From the NCBI GenBank assembly GCA_029959615.1, contig JASCOD010000012.1:1-64000 (forward strand): a DNA stretch of 64,000 nucleotides. The letters are read 5' to 3'. Shown piece after piece: positions 17,460 to 26,941 of this stretch. Each line of letters starts with the position of its first letter. Within the stretch, counting starts at the first letter, position 1. The DNA comes from Flavobacteriaceae bacterium PS02338. Lineage in GTDB: Bacteria; Bacteroidota; Bacteroidia; Sphingobacteriales; Sphingobacteriaceae. The notes beneath the pieces were generated by a model that searched no databases, had not been told where the DNA came from, and worked only from the letters and a program-made list of their open reading frames with translations. The position numbers and the translations under genes are program-made.

Positions 17460-18382
17460 TATTATTTCGTTGGAGGGTAAGTTATCATCAAGATATTTTA
17501 TTAAACCTTCAAATCCAACAGCATATCCTCTTTTGCCAATTTGTTCTTTGATAGCGTTTATTCTATTATTGTCCTGATAGAAAATAACCCTAACCGCTTT
17601 ACGGGATATATTGTCAAATTGGTCTATATCTTTTGCAAATAAGATAGCACCTACATTTTTAATGTTATAGTTACTCCCTTTTTTTACAATTACTTTTTCA
17701 AGTAATAATCTATCTAAAATTCCATTTTTATCAGCAGGGAGAGGTAATTGTAAAAGTTCGAAGAAAGCAGGATAATCGATCAAAGACAAAACATCATCAG
17801 GTGTAGCGTTATTTTTAGCGATGCCATTTTCAAAAACCGGAGAACTTTCTATCTTCCATATTTCCCTTTCTCTCTCTGGATGGTCTATTAAATTCTTCTT
17901 ATAACTGCCAATTCTAATGTAAAACTCTCCTTTAAAACCAACAGGGGTATTACGGGTTGCTTGAATTTTAAATACGGCAAAATGAAGGTCGTCAAAAGTT
18001 ACTTCATATATATTAATATCTATTCTCGGGTTAAGTTGGGTAATTAGCCAATTTTCTAACTCTTGATTTCCTTTCTTCTCCGAAAGGGGGTAAAAATTAG
18101 TTCCAACTAGTTTATGAGAGTTGTCTTCTATGCCATATACTAGATAGCCATGTTCTTTTTTATGATAGCACGCACTATTGCTTAATGCCGAAATGTACTC
18201 TCCAATTTCTTGAGGATTACTATTGTTGACTTTAAACTCTACCCATTCACTCTCCTTAGGTAGGGCCGTTAAATCCTTAATTAGTATTTCTAAATCCAGC
18301 TGTGTCATTTCTCTTATTTAAATCCTACCTCTTGCTATAAACAAAAGCACCTTTCTCGCTTGGATATGGCTCAATTTTGGTT

Positions 18383-18970
18383 TTATCCTTTTCCCTTTTT
18401 CTCTCCAATTTTATACCCGATACTTTTTCTTTTAGCAGGTTCTGGTTCTTCTATTTTCTCTTGTAAGCGGTCAATATAGGTAAAAAGCAGGTCGATGTTT
18501 TTGTCTTGGTTTCCCTGTTTATGAGCTAACTTGGTAATGGCGTGTTTTATATCTGCAATCTCTAATTTAATGTCTGTATTGTCTGATAGCATTTGCCTCA
18601 CTTTGGTAAATATCCTCATAATCTGAATATTTACCGCAATGGCCCTATCACTATTTAATATCCCCGATAGCATGGCGACCCCTTGTTCAGTGAAAGCATA
18701 AGGTACTTTTCGGGTACCTCCCCAACTTGATGTTCCATTTTGGAATATCAAGTTTTTAAACTCTTCTTGTGAAAGTTGGAACATAAAATCATCTGGAAAT
18801 CTTTTAAGATTACGTTTTACAGCTTTGTTTAAATTGCCGGTAGTAACACCATATAGCTCGGCAAGGTCGTTGTCCAACATTATCTTGTGACCTCTTATGT
18901 AGTAGATTTTATTTATAACTACCTCATCAGGAACAATTGTGTTATTGCTATATTGTGCTTGCTTGGTCAT
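18383..18970 (-). CDS. ORF6N domain protein
   Basis: 195 residues. The N-terminal part (VVINKIYYIRGHKIMLDNDL then AELYGVTTGNLNKAVKRNL) is the ORF6N DNA-binding domain, followed by FPDDFMFQLSQEEFKNLIFQ and YAFTEQGVAMLSGILNSDRA, all typical. The C-terminus is a coiled coil and a basic tail (AKRKSIGYKIGEKKGKG). ORF6N proteins are found with phages and mobile elements and probably bind DNA. It follows the XRE gene at 20 bp on the same strand. Confidence 0.88.
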   Translation of the reverse strand: MTKQAQYSNNTIVPDEVVINKIYYIRGHKIMLDNDLAELYGVTTGNLNKAVKRNLKRFPDDFMFQLSQEEFKNLIFQNGTSSWGGTRKVPYAFTEQGVAMLSGILNSDRAIAVNIQIMRIFTKVRQMLSDNTDIKLEIADIKHAITKLAHKQGNQDKNIDLLFTYIDRLQEKIEEPEPAKRKSIGYKIGEKKGKG

Positions 18971-18990
18971 ATTAATGGCTATTCTTTTAC

Positions 18991-19254
18991 CTAAACTTTA
19001 ATATTATCGTATTCTTCATTGAAGAAATCGGAAAGCTTAACCTTTAACTTATTTAGAATTTTAATTAATGTACCAAAAGTTATATTAGAACTACCAGCCT
19101 CATATTTCCCATACTGAGCCCTATCAAAGCCATGTTCATAAGCAAAAGTTTCATGGCTTGTATAGCCAGAAGCTTTTCTGATTTGCTTAAGTCTAGCACC
19201 AATTTTCTTCTTTTCTTTAATAAAATCCAATTCAATAAACTCATTGTTTTTCAT
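18991..19254 (-). CDS. XRE-family HTH regulator
   Basis: 87 residues from the ATG ending at 19254 (MKNNEFIELDFIKEKKKIGA). The helix-turn-helix region is clear (RLKQIRKASGYTSHETFAYE then FDRAQYGKYEAGSSNITFGT, LIKILNKLKVKLSDFF). It is probably a repressor of itself and the adjacent ORF6N gene, because a perfect 22-bp palindrome lies 32 bases upstream. Confidence 0.85.
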   Translation of the reverse strand: MKNNEFIELDFIKEKKKIGARLKQIRKASGYTSHETFAYEHGFDRAQYGKYEAGSSNITFGTLIKILNKLKVKLSDFFNEEYDNIKV

Positions 19255-19285
19255 CTCATAAATAACATGAATATGAGTTTTTATT

Positions 19286-19307
19286 ACCACTCTTTATAAA
19301 GAGTGGT
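19286..19307. promoter_or_regulatory. Perfect 22-bp palindrome upstream of the XRE gene
   Basis: ACCACTCTTTA and its exact reverse complement TAAAGAGTGGT abut at 19286-19307, 32 bases before the XRE start codon. The length and position fit an autoregulatory operator for a dimeric XRE protein. Confidence 0.6.
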
Positions 19308-19407
19308 TTTATTTGGAGATTTAATTATTTATTTTTAATTTAGCGTATAATTTAATCAATCTAAACGAATGATATAGAGGATATTTTGTTTTAATTAAGA
19401 GTCTTGC

Positions 19408-19553
19408 GGTTACAAAATCTGAGGCCGTCAACGCAGGACAGCAGAACAATCCCAAAATCTATATTAGATATGCCTATATTTGCATGTCGAAATAGATTTG
19501 GGACCTGCTGTAATTCCATGTTGACGTAAGGCCTCAGAAACTTTGCTGTAACC
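19408..19553. repeat. 146-bp imperfect palindrome in the XRE-SusC gap
   Basis: Paired segments in order are GGTTACA/TGTAACC, TCTGAGGCC/GGCCTCAGA, GTCAAC/GTTGAC, ACAGCAG/CTGCTGT and CCCAAAATCTAT/ATAGATTTGGG (one indel). The arms are 19408-19462 and about 19492-19553. It encodes no ORF. It could be a small non-autonomous element, a structured RNA or a recombination site. Confidence 0.55.
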
Positions 19554-19772
19554 ATGGTTGGCAGGTTCCAAATTTATTACCTCGTCCTAAGCCATAAGAC
19601 TCGTAGCATTACGAGCCATGGAAAGAAACCCCATTTCATTGTTTAAGCGAAACCACTGTTGGTACGGCCAATGGTATGGCTTTTCTTTTCCAGCACAACA
19701 ACCCCAATCTTTTTACCCCTTCGATAGGCTTTACCCTCTAAAGCCTAAAAACCCGGTTTAGCTATGTAGTTG

Positions 19773-19823
19773 CCTGCCGCCAACATCACAAAACATTTAG
19801 GTTAATTAATTAATGGCGGCAGG
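19773..19823 (+). terminator. Long-loop GC hairpin before the SusC leader
   Basis: CCTGCCGCCA at 19773-19782 and TGGCGGCAGG at 19814-19823 are perfect 10-bp arms around a 31-base AT-rich loop, followed by TTTATTTCTTTTT. It could terminate rightward transcription before the SusC promoter, or be a folded leader. The remaining part of the 19255-19934 gap shows no gene. Confidence 0.4.
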
Positions 19824-19845
19824 TTTATTTCTTTTTAAACCAATT

Positions 19846-19903
19846 TCGTGCGACTATTGGGACTTGTGGGACTTTGTACTTAAAAGTCGCTAAAGTCGCA
19901 CGA
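19846..19903 (+). promoter_or_regulatory. Inverted repeat in the SusC 5' leader
   Basis: TCGTGCGACT at 19846-19855 is the exact reverse complement of AGTCGCACGA at 19894-19903. The loop holds two GGGACTT-like and two AAGTCGC-like short repeats. It ends 31 bases before the SusC ATG, so it may be an operator or a leader hairpin affecting initiation. Confidence 0.45.
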
Positions 19904-19934
19904 GGTATAACCAACTAACTAAACTTATAAGACT

Positions 19935-22900
19935 ATGTTCAAAAAAATAACGCTTTTAGGCGTAATGGCTCTGCTTTGCCTAAATTTTGGGGTACTTGCA
20001 CAACAGCGAACCCCCATTAGTGGCACCATTATAAATACAGACGGCCAGCCCATACCCAATGCCAACATCTCCACCAAGGATAAAACCGCCACCACACAGA
20101 GCGATGACAAGGGCAACTTTAAACTGAATGGTATTGCAATTGGTACCAGTATTATTATTACCAGCATTGGCTATGCAAGCAAGGAAATAACGATGCAAAA
20201 GGCCAATATTGTCACTATTGTACTGGAAACGGCAGAGCAAAATTTGCAGGAGGTAGAGGTTAATGCAGGGTATTACCGTGTAAGGGATAGAGAACGGACG
20301 GGCAGTATTTCTAGAATAACCTCAGAAACGATAGAAAAACAGCCTATTAACAACCCCCTGCAAGCGTTGCAGGGAAGGGTGCCCGGAATGGAGATAACCC
20401 AATTAACAGGTGTGCCTGGTGGAGGTTTTAGAGTTCAAATAAGGGGCAGAAACAGTATTTCCAGTGGAAATGACCCATTATATGTTGTTGATGGCGTAAC
20501 ATTTCCCTCTTCTAGGATCAACAATGCAAACTCTAACAATATAACGCAAGATGCAAGTCCATTGAGCATGATCAATCCCAATGATATTTCAAGCATTGAG
20601 GTTTTAAAAGATGCTGATGCCACTGCTATATATGGCTCAAGAGGTGCAAATGGAGTTATTTTAATAACCACCAAGAATAAAACTTCAGAAAACTTAAGGG
20701 TTAATGTCAATTATTCCAAAGGATTAAGCCAAGTAGGTAACCGTTTAAATCTAATGAACACCGAACAATATATCGCAATGCGCTTGGAAGCTTTTAAGAA
20801 TGACGGGCTAAATCCATCTTCAACAGATTATGACGTAAATGGAGTTTGGGATAAGAATAAATATACCGATTGGCAAAGCGAACTGATCGGTCGGAATGCA
20901 GGTATCAGCAATGCTTCAGTTAGTGTTTCTGGGGGTTCGAAAAGTGCCAATTACATGGTTAGCGGCAATAATTATTCAGAGGGCACTGTCTTTGCCGGAA
21001 ACTTTGGCTACAACAAATTAGGTATTAATTCAAGCTTAAATCTCGGTGCAAATGAAAGCAGGTTAAAAGCAAGCTTTGTTTTTGGCTACACCCAAACAAA
21101 AAGCAACTTCTTGTTAACCGACCCTACAACATATATTACCCAAGCCCCAAATGCTCCTGATGCCTACGATGAATATGGAAAGTTAAACTGGAGATATAAT
21201 AACACCGATATAATATTGAATCCAATGGCTCCATTAAATAATACCATTGATGCAATTACAAATAATATTATTGGAAATGCAGTAGTTAATTATAAGGTTT
21301 TAGACAACCTAACTTTTAAGACATCAGTTGGATACAATAAGATAGATAGAGAAGAACTAGCCAAAAGACCGAACATAGCTAAATACCCTACAAGCAATCC
21401 CACTTCAGCAAACCGTGAAAGCAGGTTTGGGAACAATTTTAATAAATCATGGATAGTTGAGCCACAATTGAATTATGCAGTTAACCTTGGAAACTCTAAA
21501 ATAAACTCATTGGTTGGAATGAGTTTTCAAGAGAATGAAATGGAATACAGGAATATATTAGCATCAGGCTTCAATGGGGATGAAGTGATGAACAATATTT
21601 CATCAGCCTCTGTTTTTAGCATTGCTGAATCAAATTACTCGGCATATAAATATGCGGCCCTGTTTGCTCGTCTAAACTATAGTCTGTTTGATAGGTACTT
21701 TATTAACTTAACTGCTAGAAGAGATGGCTCAAGCAGATTTGGACCAGGCAAACAATTTGCAAATTTTTGGGCGATAGGAACGGCTTGGGTGTTCTCGGAT
21801 GAAAAATTCATCAAGAACAATATATCATTCTTAAGTTTCGGAAAAATCAGAGCTAGTTATGGAGTGACTGGTAATGACCAAATAGCAAACTATGGCTATA
21901 TGCAGTTATACAATAATACCGCAAGTTATCAAGGTACTCCAACCCTTAACATAGGTAGGATAGCAAATCCTGATTTTGCGTGGGAAACCAACAAAAAAGC
22001 AGAGATTTCCTTAGAGCTTGGTCTTTTTGGGGATTTAGCCAATTTCCAATTTGCATATTTCCAAAATCGTTCTTCAAACCAATTGGTTGGTCTTTCATTA
22101 CCTCCCAGCGTCGGTTCTACTACAATTCAGGCAAATCTACCTGCCATTGTGCAAAACACCGGATTGGAATTAGAAGCAAGGTTAAATATCATTAAAAGGA
22201 AAAGTTGGGACTGGACAACCTCCATTAATCTGACTATACCAAAGAATAAATTAGTTAGTTACCCTGGCTTAGAAAATTCGGCCAATGCGACAAACTATAT
22301 TATTGGTATGCCCTTAGCCATAAATAGATACTACGATACTACCGTTGATAAGCAAACAGGACTATATACTGTTAAAGATTTTAATGGAAATGGAGTTAGG
22401 GACGATGCAGACTGCTACCTCAATAAATTTATCGGACAGATTTTTTATGGAGGATTACAAAATTCTGTTAGATACAAACATTTTAGCCTTGACTTATTTG
22501 TGTCATTCACGAAACAGAACGGTAATAGTCTATTATATGGGATTTCCTATCCTCCCGGATATTTTGCCCCGGGAGTTTCAAATGTAAACCAACCAATAGA
22601 AATATTGAACAGTCGTTGGACAAAAGTTGGCGATGATGCTAATATTCCAAAATTCACCACCTTGAATACGGGTGTGTCCAATTTTAATCTTGGAAAAACA
22701 ACAGGCACCCAATCGGTTGATGATGCTTCGTTCATAAGGTTGAAGAATGTGTCATTAAGTTATTCTATCCCGAAAAACTGGTTTAATTCGCTCAAGATAG
22801 CTGATCTTCAAATAAATATTCAAGGTCAGAATTTATTTACGTTAACCAAATATGCAGGATTAGACCCCGAAAACCAATATCTGAACAGATTGCCACCACT

Positions 22901-22937
22901 AAGGACTTTTTTAGCAGGGATTAAGCTTACATTTTAA
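19935..22937 (+). CDS. SusC/RagA-type TonB-linked outer membrane transporter, no STN domain
   Basis: 1000 residues with a signal peptide (FKKITLLGVMALLCLNFGVL, cleavage near AQ). A carboxypeptidase-regulatory-like beta domain follows (PISGTIINTDGQPIPNANIS), then the plug (INNPLQALQGRVPGMEITQL, LYVVDGVTFPSS, IEVLKDADATAIYGSRGANG) and a C-terminal 22-strand barrel ending in LKLTF. It should import a ligand across the outer membrane with its SusD partner, using TonB. Unlike the two paralogues further right it lacks the STN signalling domain and has no FecR/sigma pair. The ligand is not predictable; the redox genes nearby suggest a peptide or sulfur-containing compound only weakly. Confidence 0.9.
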   Translation: MFKKITLLGVMALLCLNFGVLAQQRTPISGTIINTDGQPIPNANISTKDKTATTQSDDKGNFKLNGIAIGTSIIITSIGYASKEITMQKANIVTIVLETAEQNLQEVEVNAGYYRVRDRERTGSISRITSETIEKQPINNPLQALQGRVPGMEITQLTGVPGGGFRVQIRGRNSISSGNDPLYVVDGVTFPSSRINNANSNNITQDASPLSMINPNDISSIEVLKDADATAIYGSRGANGVILITTKNKTSENLRVNVNYSKGLSQVGNRLNLMNTEQYIAMRLEAFKNDGLNPSSTDYDVNGVWDKNKYTDWQSELIGRNAGISNASVSVSGGSKSANYMVSGNNYSEGTVFAGNFGYNKLGINSSLNLGANESRLKASFVFGYTQTKSNFLLTDPTTYITQAPNAPDAYDEYGKLNWRYNNTDIILNPMAPLNNTIDAITNNIIGNAVVNYKVLDNLTFKTSVGYNKIDREELAKRPNIAKYPTSNPTSANRESRFGNNFNKSWIVEPQLNYAVNLGNSKINSLVGMSFQENEMEYRNILASGFNGDEVMNNISSASVFSIAESNYSAYKYAALFARLNYSLFDRYFINLTARRDGSSRFGPGKQFANFWAIGTAWVFSDEKFIKNNISFLSFGKIRASYGVTGNDQIANYGYMQLYNNTASYQGTPTLNIGRIANPDFAWETNKKAEISLELGLFGDLANFQFAYFQNRSSNQLVGLSLPPSVGSTTIQANLPAIVQNTGLELEARLNIIKRKSWDWTTSINLTIPKNKLVSYPGLENSANATNYIIGMPLAINRYYDTTVDKQTGLYTVKDFNGNGVRDDADCYLNKFIGQIFYGGLQNSVRYKHFSLDLFVSFTKQNGNSLLYGISYPPGYFAPGVSNVNQPIEILNSRWTKVGDDANIPKFTTLNTGVSNFNLGKTTGTQSVDDASFIRLKNVSLSYSIPKNWFNSLKIADLQINIQGQNLFTLTKYAGLDPENQYLNRLPPLRTFLAGIKLTF

Positions 22938-22948
22938 TTTAATAACCA

Positions 22949-24319
22949 ATGAAAATAATTAGGTCAACAATAATCTTAGCCCTATATATGGGTATGAATT
23001 TGTCTTGCAAGAAATTTATTGAAATAGAAGCGCCAAGAAGTAGTATTGTCCCTTCGACAGTTTTCGATAACAATGACCTCGCCATTTCTGCGATGCTCGG
23101 TATATATCAACAGATGGCTGTTACGGGTTATGCTTCAGGGGATATGAATAGCATATCAAGCGTATGCGGTCTTTCTGCCGATGAGTTCCTAGTGCATAAT
23201 ACTACGCTTGCCCCGTTCTTTCAGAACCAACTCCCTATAGACAATTCGACCATAAGGGGAATATGGACAGCTATTTACGCTCGAATATATAATGCGAATA
23301 CCATATTGGAAGGACTACAATCTGAAAATAAAATTACTCCACCAATTACTGAACAATTACAGGGGGAAGCCCTTTTTACCAGAGCTTTTAACTATTTCTA
23401 TTTGGTCAGATTGTTTGGGGATGTCCCGTTGTATTTAACTACGGACTATAAATCAAACAGTATCGCTAAAAGAACTCCTATCGAAGCGGTTTACAATCAA
23501 ATAGTTCAAGATTTAAAAGAAGCTGAAACAAAACTTTCTGATGTTTATATTACTTCTGACAGGGTAAGGCCAAATAAAGCTACGGTACAATCCCTTCTCG
23601 CAAAAGTATTTTTAGATTTAAGGGATTGGGAAAACGCAGAGAAGTATACCTCTATTATTTTGGAAAAGACCAGTCTTTATAGTCTGGTTCCCTTGGACGA
23701 TGTTTTTCTTAAAAATAGCAGGGAAACCATTTGGCAATTGATGCCAACCGCCAATTCAAATACTCCTGCGGGCTCTTTGCTTATATTGACATCCGCACCT
23801 GCTGCCTTATCACTTAGACCAGACTTCGTATCGAACTCTTTTGAAGCGAATGATTTGAGGAAAACAAGTTGGATTAAAAATATAGTAGTTCAGGGAACAA
23901 CTTACTATTATCCATTTAAATATAAAGTTAAATCATCTACAACGGTTACAGAATATTCTATGGTATTTCGTTTAGCTGAACAGTATTTAATTAGGGCAGA
24001 AGCTAGGGCTTACAGGGACAAATTATCGGGAGCCATAGAAGATCTTGATGCTATTAGACTTAGAGCTGGATTGAAGCCCTTTAAGGACACCAACCCCAGT
24101 ATCAGCAAAGCAGATTTATTAGTTGCAATACAAAAGGAGCGTTTTGTGGAATTGTTTTCCGAGTGGGGAAACAGGTGGTTTGACTTAAAAAGAAATGGAA
24201 AATCCACCGAGGTTTTAGGCCCAATTAAAACTCAGTGGAGTCCAAGTGCAATACTATTCCCCATACCCAAACTAGAAATTGACAACAATAAAAATATCGT
24301 TCAAAATGATGGCTACTGA
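22949..24319 (+). CDS. SusD/RagB-type outer membrane lipoprotein
   Basis: 456 residues. A lipoprotein signal ends in MNLSCKKF with Cys20 as the probable lipid site. Helical TPR-like SusD segments follow (FTRAFNYFYLVRLFGDVPLY, VQSLLAKVFLDLRDWENAEK) and a C-terminal RxGL-type end (AIRLRAGLKPFKDTNPS, RFVELFSEWGNRWFDLKRNG). It forms the surface lid of the SusC transporter encoded 11 bases upstream. Confidence 0.9.
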   Translation: MKIIRSTIILALYMGMNLSCKKFIEIEAPRSSIVPSTVFDNNDLAISAMLGIYQQMAVTGYASGDMNSISSVCGLSADEFLVHNTTLAPFFQNQLPIDNSTIRGIWTAIYARIYNANTILEGLQSENKITPPITEQLQGEALFTRAFNYFYLVRLFGDVPLYLTTDYKSNSIAKRTPIEAVYNQIVQDLKEAETKLSDVYITSDRVRPNKATVQSLLAKVFLDLRDWENAEKYTSIILEKTSLYSLVPLDDVFLKNSRETIWQLMPTANSNTPAGSLLILTSAPAALSLRPDFVSNSFEANDLRKTSWIKNIVVQGTTYYYPFKYKVKSSTTVTEYSMVFRLAEQYLIRAEARAYRDKLSGAIEDLDAIRLRAGLKPFKDTNPSISKADLLVAIQKERFVELFSEWGNRWFDLKRNGKSTEVLGPIKTQWSPSAILFPIPKLEIDNNKNIVQNDGY

Positions 24320-25811
24320 TAACTTGAGAACAAAAAGACTAAAGAATATTATTATAATTCTTTTCTTTAACACTATTCCACTTTTTGCTTTTTCAAATGA
24401 TAAAAAAGAACAACCAACCTTTCATGGAACAATTAAAAAAGATGGAAAACCTGTTGGCTTCGACTCGATTACAATTCAATATATGAAGCCGTTTTCTCCC
24501 ATCGGAACGGTTTCATCGAAAGAATACGTTGTAACGGATGCCAATGGCAATTTCAGTTTCAAACTGCCAAAATTTGGCCAGCCAATAAAAATGATTGTAA
24601 ATATCCGGATAAAGAATAAAAAACTGAGGTTAAATGATGGGTACCTGGTTGAAGCCAGTGATAACATCAGAATTGATATCACAAAAACAGAATCTTCCGC
24701 CTTTGCAGAGTTTTATGGCCATGGTGCTGAAAAATACAATATCACTAATGGTTTGTATGATCTAGTTAGGGAATTTATTGAAAAAAGAACTGGATTAAAG
24801 CTATTTAGGCCAGATAGTCTATCAAAGAAATTGGTGTCGTTTAACGGTCTAACTGAGAAATATGAAAAGATAAAACAAAACATTATCAACCATTCCAAAT
24901 TGGATGACAAAATGAAAAAAATGATTTCCTATGAATTTGGAAATTTTCACAGCCTTTGGAGTACAGCCTATAGAAAGTATTTCTACTATACCTACAGGAA
25001 CAACCAAGAGCTTCAATCATTGATAAAAAATAGCTTCAATGAAAACAAAGATAGATTTAGTTATGAAAATGACAGCTTAATGATCCATTGTCGCAATTAC
25101 TTCCTTGATATTGCCAACCGAGAAGCTATAGATCTACTCATAAATAGTCCATCATCTACAATTTCGTCCGTATCATTTTACGATAGTATAAAAACTAAAT
25201 ACTCTGGTTTACTAAGGGAAAGATTGATGGCAAATTTTTTTATTGGTAATGTAGGGGTTATTGAAGGATTTCAGATGAACAATTTGGTACACGATTCATT
25301 GATGTTGGAAGCAGAAAAATATATGACTATATCATTCGTAAAGAAAATCTATTCGGATAAGCTTCGGCTATCGGCTGGTAAAGAATTGTTTAATAGCTCT
25401 TTTATAGCTCTAAACGGAAACAAGGTATCGACAGAATCTCTAGTCGGTAAAGTGGTATTAATTGATATGTGGGCATTGGGCTGCTCATGGTGCGCTGTTT
25501 TTCACAAAATGTTTCATCAAGATGTATATCCATTGTTAAAAGATAATAAGGATTTTATTTATCTTTCCATAAATAGTGACGAGGATCCCAAAAGATGGGA
25601 AATGGGGCTGAAACAAGGAATCTATACTTCTTTCGAGTATCTAAACGTTAGTACTGGCAAGCTCGGAACAGCCCACCCTTTTTTGAAGCACTATAATATA
25701 CAGTCACTGCCATTTCTACTGCTAATTGATAAAAAGGGGAAAATCCATTCTAACAATTTTGGGGAAATGAGGGATATTGCGATGGTGGTACAGAAGTTAT
25801 TAAACCAGTAG
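24306..25811 (+). CDS. TlpA-like thioredoxin-fold protein
   Basis: 501 residues from the ATG at 24306 (a longer frame starts at 24279), overlapping the SusD end by 14 bases. A membrane signal segment is followed by a beta-rich domain (THGTIKKDGKPVG-like start, residues about 40-150), a helical middle, and a thioredoxin fold in the last 110 residues with CSWC (Cys393, Cys396) and a cis-Pro loop SLPF. Such Bacteroidota proteins are periplasmic or outer-membrane-attached thiol-disulfide oxidoreductases encoded with SusCD pairs. A role with the two-cysteine DUF6520-like protein nearby is an inference from context. Confidence 0.85.
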   Translation: MMATDNLRTKRLKNIIIILFFNTIPLFAFSNDKKEQPTFHGTIKKDGKPVGFDSITIQYMKPFSPIGTVSSKEYVVTDANGNFSFKLPKFGQPIKMIVNIRIKNKKLRLNDGYLVEASDNIRIDITKTESSAFAEFYGHGAEKYNITNGLYDLVREFIEKRTGLKLFRPDSLSKKLVSFNGLTEKYEKIKQNIINHSKLDDKMKKMISYEFGNFHSLWSTAYRKYFYYTYRNNQELQSLIKNSFNENKDRFSYENDSLMIHCRNYFLDIANREAIDLLINSPSSTISSVSFYDSIKTKYSGLLRERLMANFFIGNVGVIEGFQMNNLVHDSLMLEAEKYMTISFVKKIYSDKLRLSAGKELFNSSFIALNGNKVSTESLVGKVVLIDMWALGCSWCAVFHKMFHQDVYPLLKDNKDFIYLSINSDEDPKRWEMGLKQGIYTSFEYLNVSTGKLGTAHPFLKHYNIQSLPFLLLIDKKGKIHSNNFGEMRDIAMVVQKLLNQ

Positions 25812-25824
25812 GTTGATCCATCAG

Positions 25825-25847
25825 AACGGGGCTATAAAAGCCCCGTT
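25825..25847. terminator. Bidirectional terminator between convergent genes
   Basis: AACGGGGC at 25825-25832 and GCCCCGTT at 25840-25847 flank a 7-base loop between the thioredoxin-like gene (plus) and the following minus-strand gene. The hairpin overlaps the last codons of the minus-strand gene. Confidence 0.75.
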
Positions 25848-26878
25848 TCCTCTAGCTTATATTTTATCAAAAATTCATCGTAAATTACCAACAACGAACC
25901 GTTTGCAATCCTAATCTCCCGTATTTTTTTTCCTTTATATTTTGGTATGTAACTGCTATATAGATATTTTCCATTTTTAATATCATAAACATCCACTATC
26001 TGGTTATTTCTAAAATCACTTCTACTTTCGTTGTCTGATTTTAATGCCGACAATATGAACAAGCGTTCCTTATAGGTAGTTAAATTACGGTTAATCAACC
26101 TTGGTGGAGTTTTTTGGGTTACAACAATCCCCCTTTTCCTTGATTCAACCACTTCCATTTTTGCAGTGCTAATTGTATCAATGGTTTTATTGCTGTAGAG
26201 CAGGTTTAAATTCGTATCAAGACATAGGTATTGCCCCCTATAAAAAAACATATAAAATATTAAAGAGTTGACAGAATCGAAATACAATAATCCATCTGTA
26301 CAAAAGTACCCATCAATTTGTTTTTCTAATAGATGGGATTTTCCGATTGTATTATTCAAATAGTTATATACTGTTAGGTTTCTCCGTAATTGTGTTCCCT
26401 TAAGAATTGTTTGCCTAACTGCCAAAGTTTGATTGGAAATCATAAACGACTGGTCAAACCTTATTCCCGGATTTCTGAAGTTCTGTTTATTGTTCCTTGA
26501 GATGATACTTAAGTCCCCTGATCTGCTGGTTAAATAAATACCGTCGCCTTTAACCCCGATGTTTATCTTCTTATTTTGAAATATGGTATCATTGCGCATT
26601 TTCAAATCTAATTTCTCCAGATCATTTAATGAATAGCTCAAAGAAAATAAGCCCTTCCCATCCCCAATACTTTTTAAGTATATCTTGGAATTGGACAGCC
26701 CCGCAAAATACATGTAATCAGACTTTAAATCCAGAACTGTTATTGCAGATTCGTTCTTGTGCCTCTTGATCAATCTATTGAAACCATTTTTTTTTGGAGT
26801 TTGCTTCAATAATTGGACACATAAAATAATCATAAAAGAAGCTACAACAATAGTTATAATTTTGTAATAGAACTTCAT
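25832..26878 (-). CDS. Membrane-anchored protein, probable beta-propeller fold
   Basis: 348 residues. An N-terminal membrane segment (ITIVVASFMIILCVQLL) anchors a periplasmic or extracytoplasmic region made of repeated short strands (ITVLDLKSDYMYFAGLSNSK, QIVDVYDIKNGKYLYSSYIP), which suggests a propeller. No enzyme motif is seen. It lies after the DUF6520-like gene and its terminator, so it may have its own promoter. Function unknown. Confidence 0.65.
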   Translation of the reverse strand: MKFYYKIITIVVASFMIILCVQLLKQTPKKNGFNRLIKRHKNESAITVLDLKSDYMYFAGLSNSKIYLKSIGDGKGLFSLSYSLNDLEKLDLKMRNDTIFQNKKINIGVKGDGIYLTSRSGDLSIISRNNKQNFRNPGIRFDQSFMISNQTLAVRQTILKGTQLRRNLTVYNYLNNTIGKSHLLEKQIDGYFCTDGLLYFDSVNSLIFYMFFYRGQYLCLDTNLNLLYSNKTIDTISTAKMEVVESRKRGIVVTQKTPPRLINRNLTTYKERLFILSALKSDNESRSDFRNNQIVDVYDIKNGKYLYSSYIPKYKGKKIREIRIANGSLLVIYDEFLIKYKLEETGLL

Positions 26879-26901
26879 TTCCTAAAGCTTTTATTTAATA
26901 A

Positions 26902-26935
26902 TGGGTCGATACTCCTTCAAATAAGTCTCGACCCA
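26902..26935 (-). terminator. Terminator after the DUF6520-like gene
   Basis: TGGGTCGA at 26902-26909 and TCGACCCA at 26928-26935 are perfect arms, placed 7 bases after the DUF6520-like stop on the minus strand. The AT-rich sequence that follows on both sides fits a rho-independent terminator. Confidence 0.75.
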
Positions 26936-26941
26936 TTTTTA

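Larger units (their letters stand above)
15853..18308 (-). pseudogene. AlbA_2/RecG-like ATP-binding regulator, broken by IS982 and a frameshift
   Basis: The N-terminal piece (17454-18308, MTQLDLEILIKDLTALPKES) carries a Schlafen AlbA_2 fold (ESEWVEFKVNNSNPQEIGEY). When the IS and one copy of its TATTA duplication are removed, the frame continues into AIRELVANTLIHQDFNIRGS, the ATP-binding motif of RecG-like proteins. It then stops at TAA 16317-16319 after GAAGTTTTTAAATAA. A one-base change restores ITNPGKPLIDPLRFVD and the piece 15853-16233 with LNICEERGSGIDKV. I checked that the codon phase is kept across the IS junction and lost only at that stop. Such proteins are putative transcription regulators. 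Confidence 0.8.

Noticed and set aside
19408..19553. A tRNA or CRISPR repeat in the palindromic gap
   Set aside because: No cloverleaf with anticodon arm and CCA-type acceptor and no regularly spaced repeats; only one imperfect palindrome.
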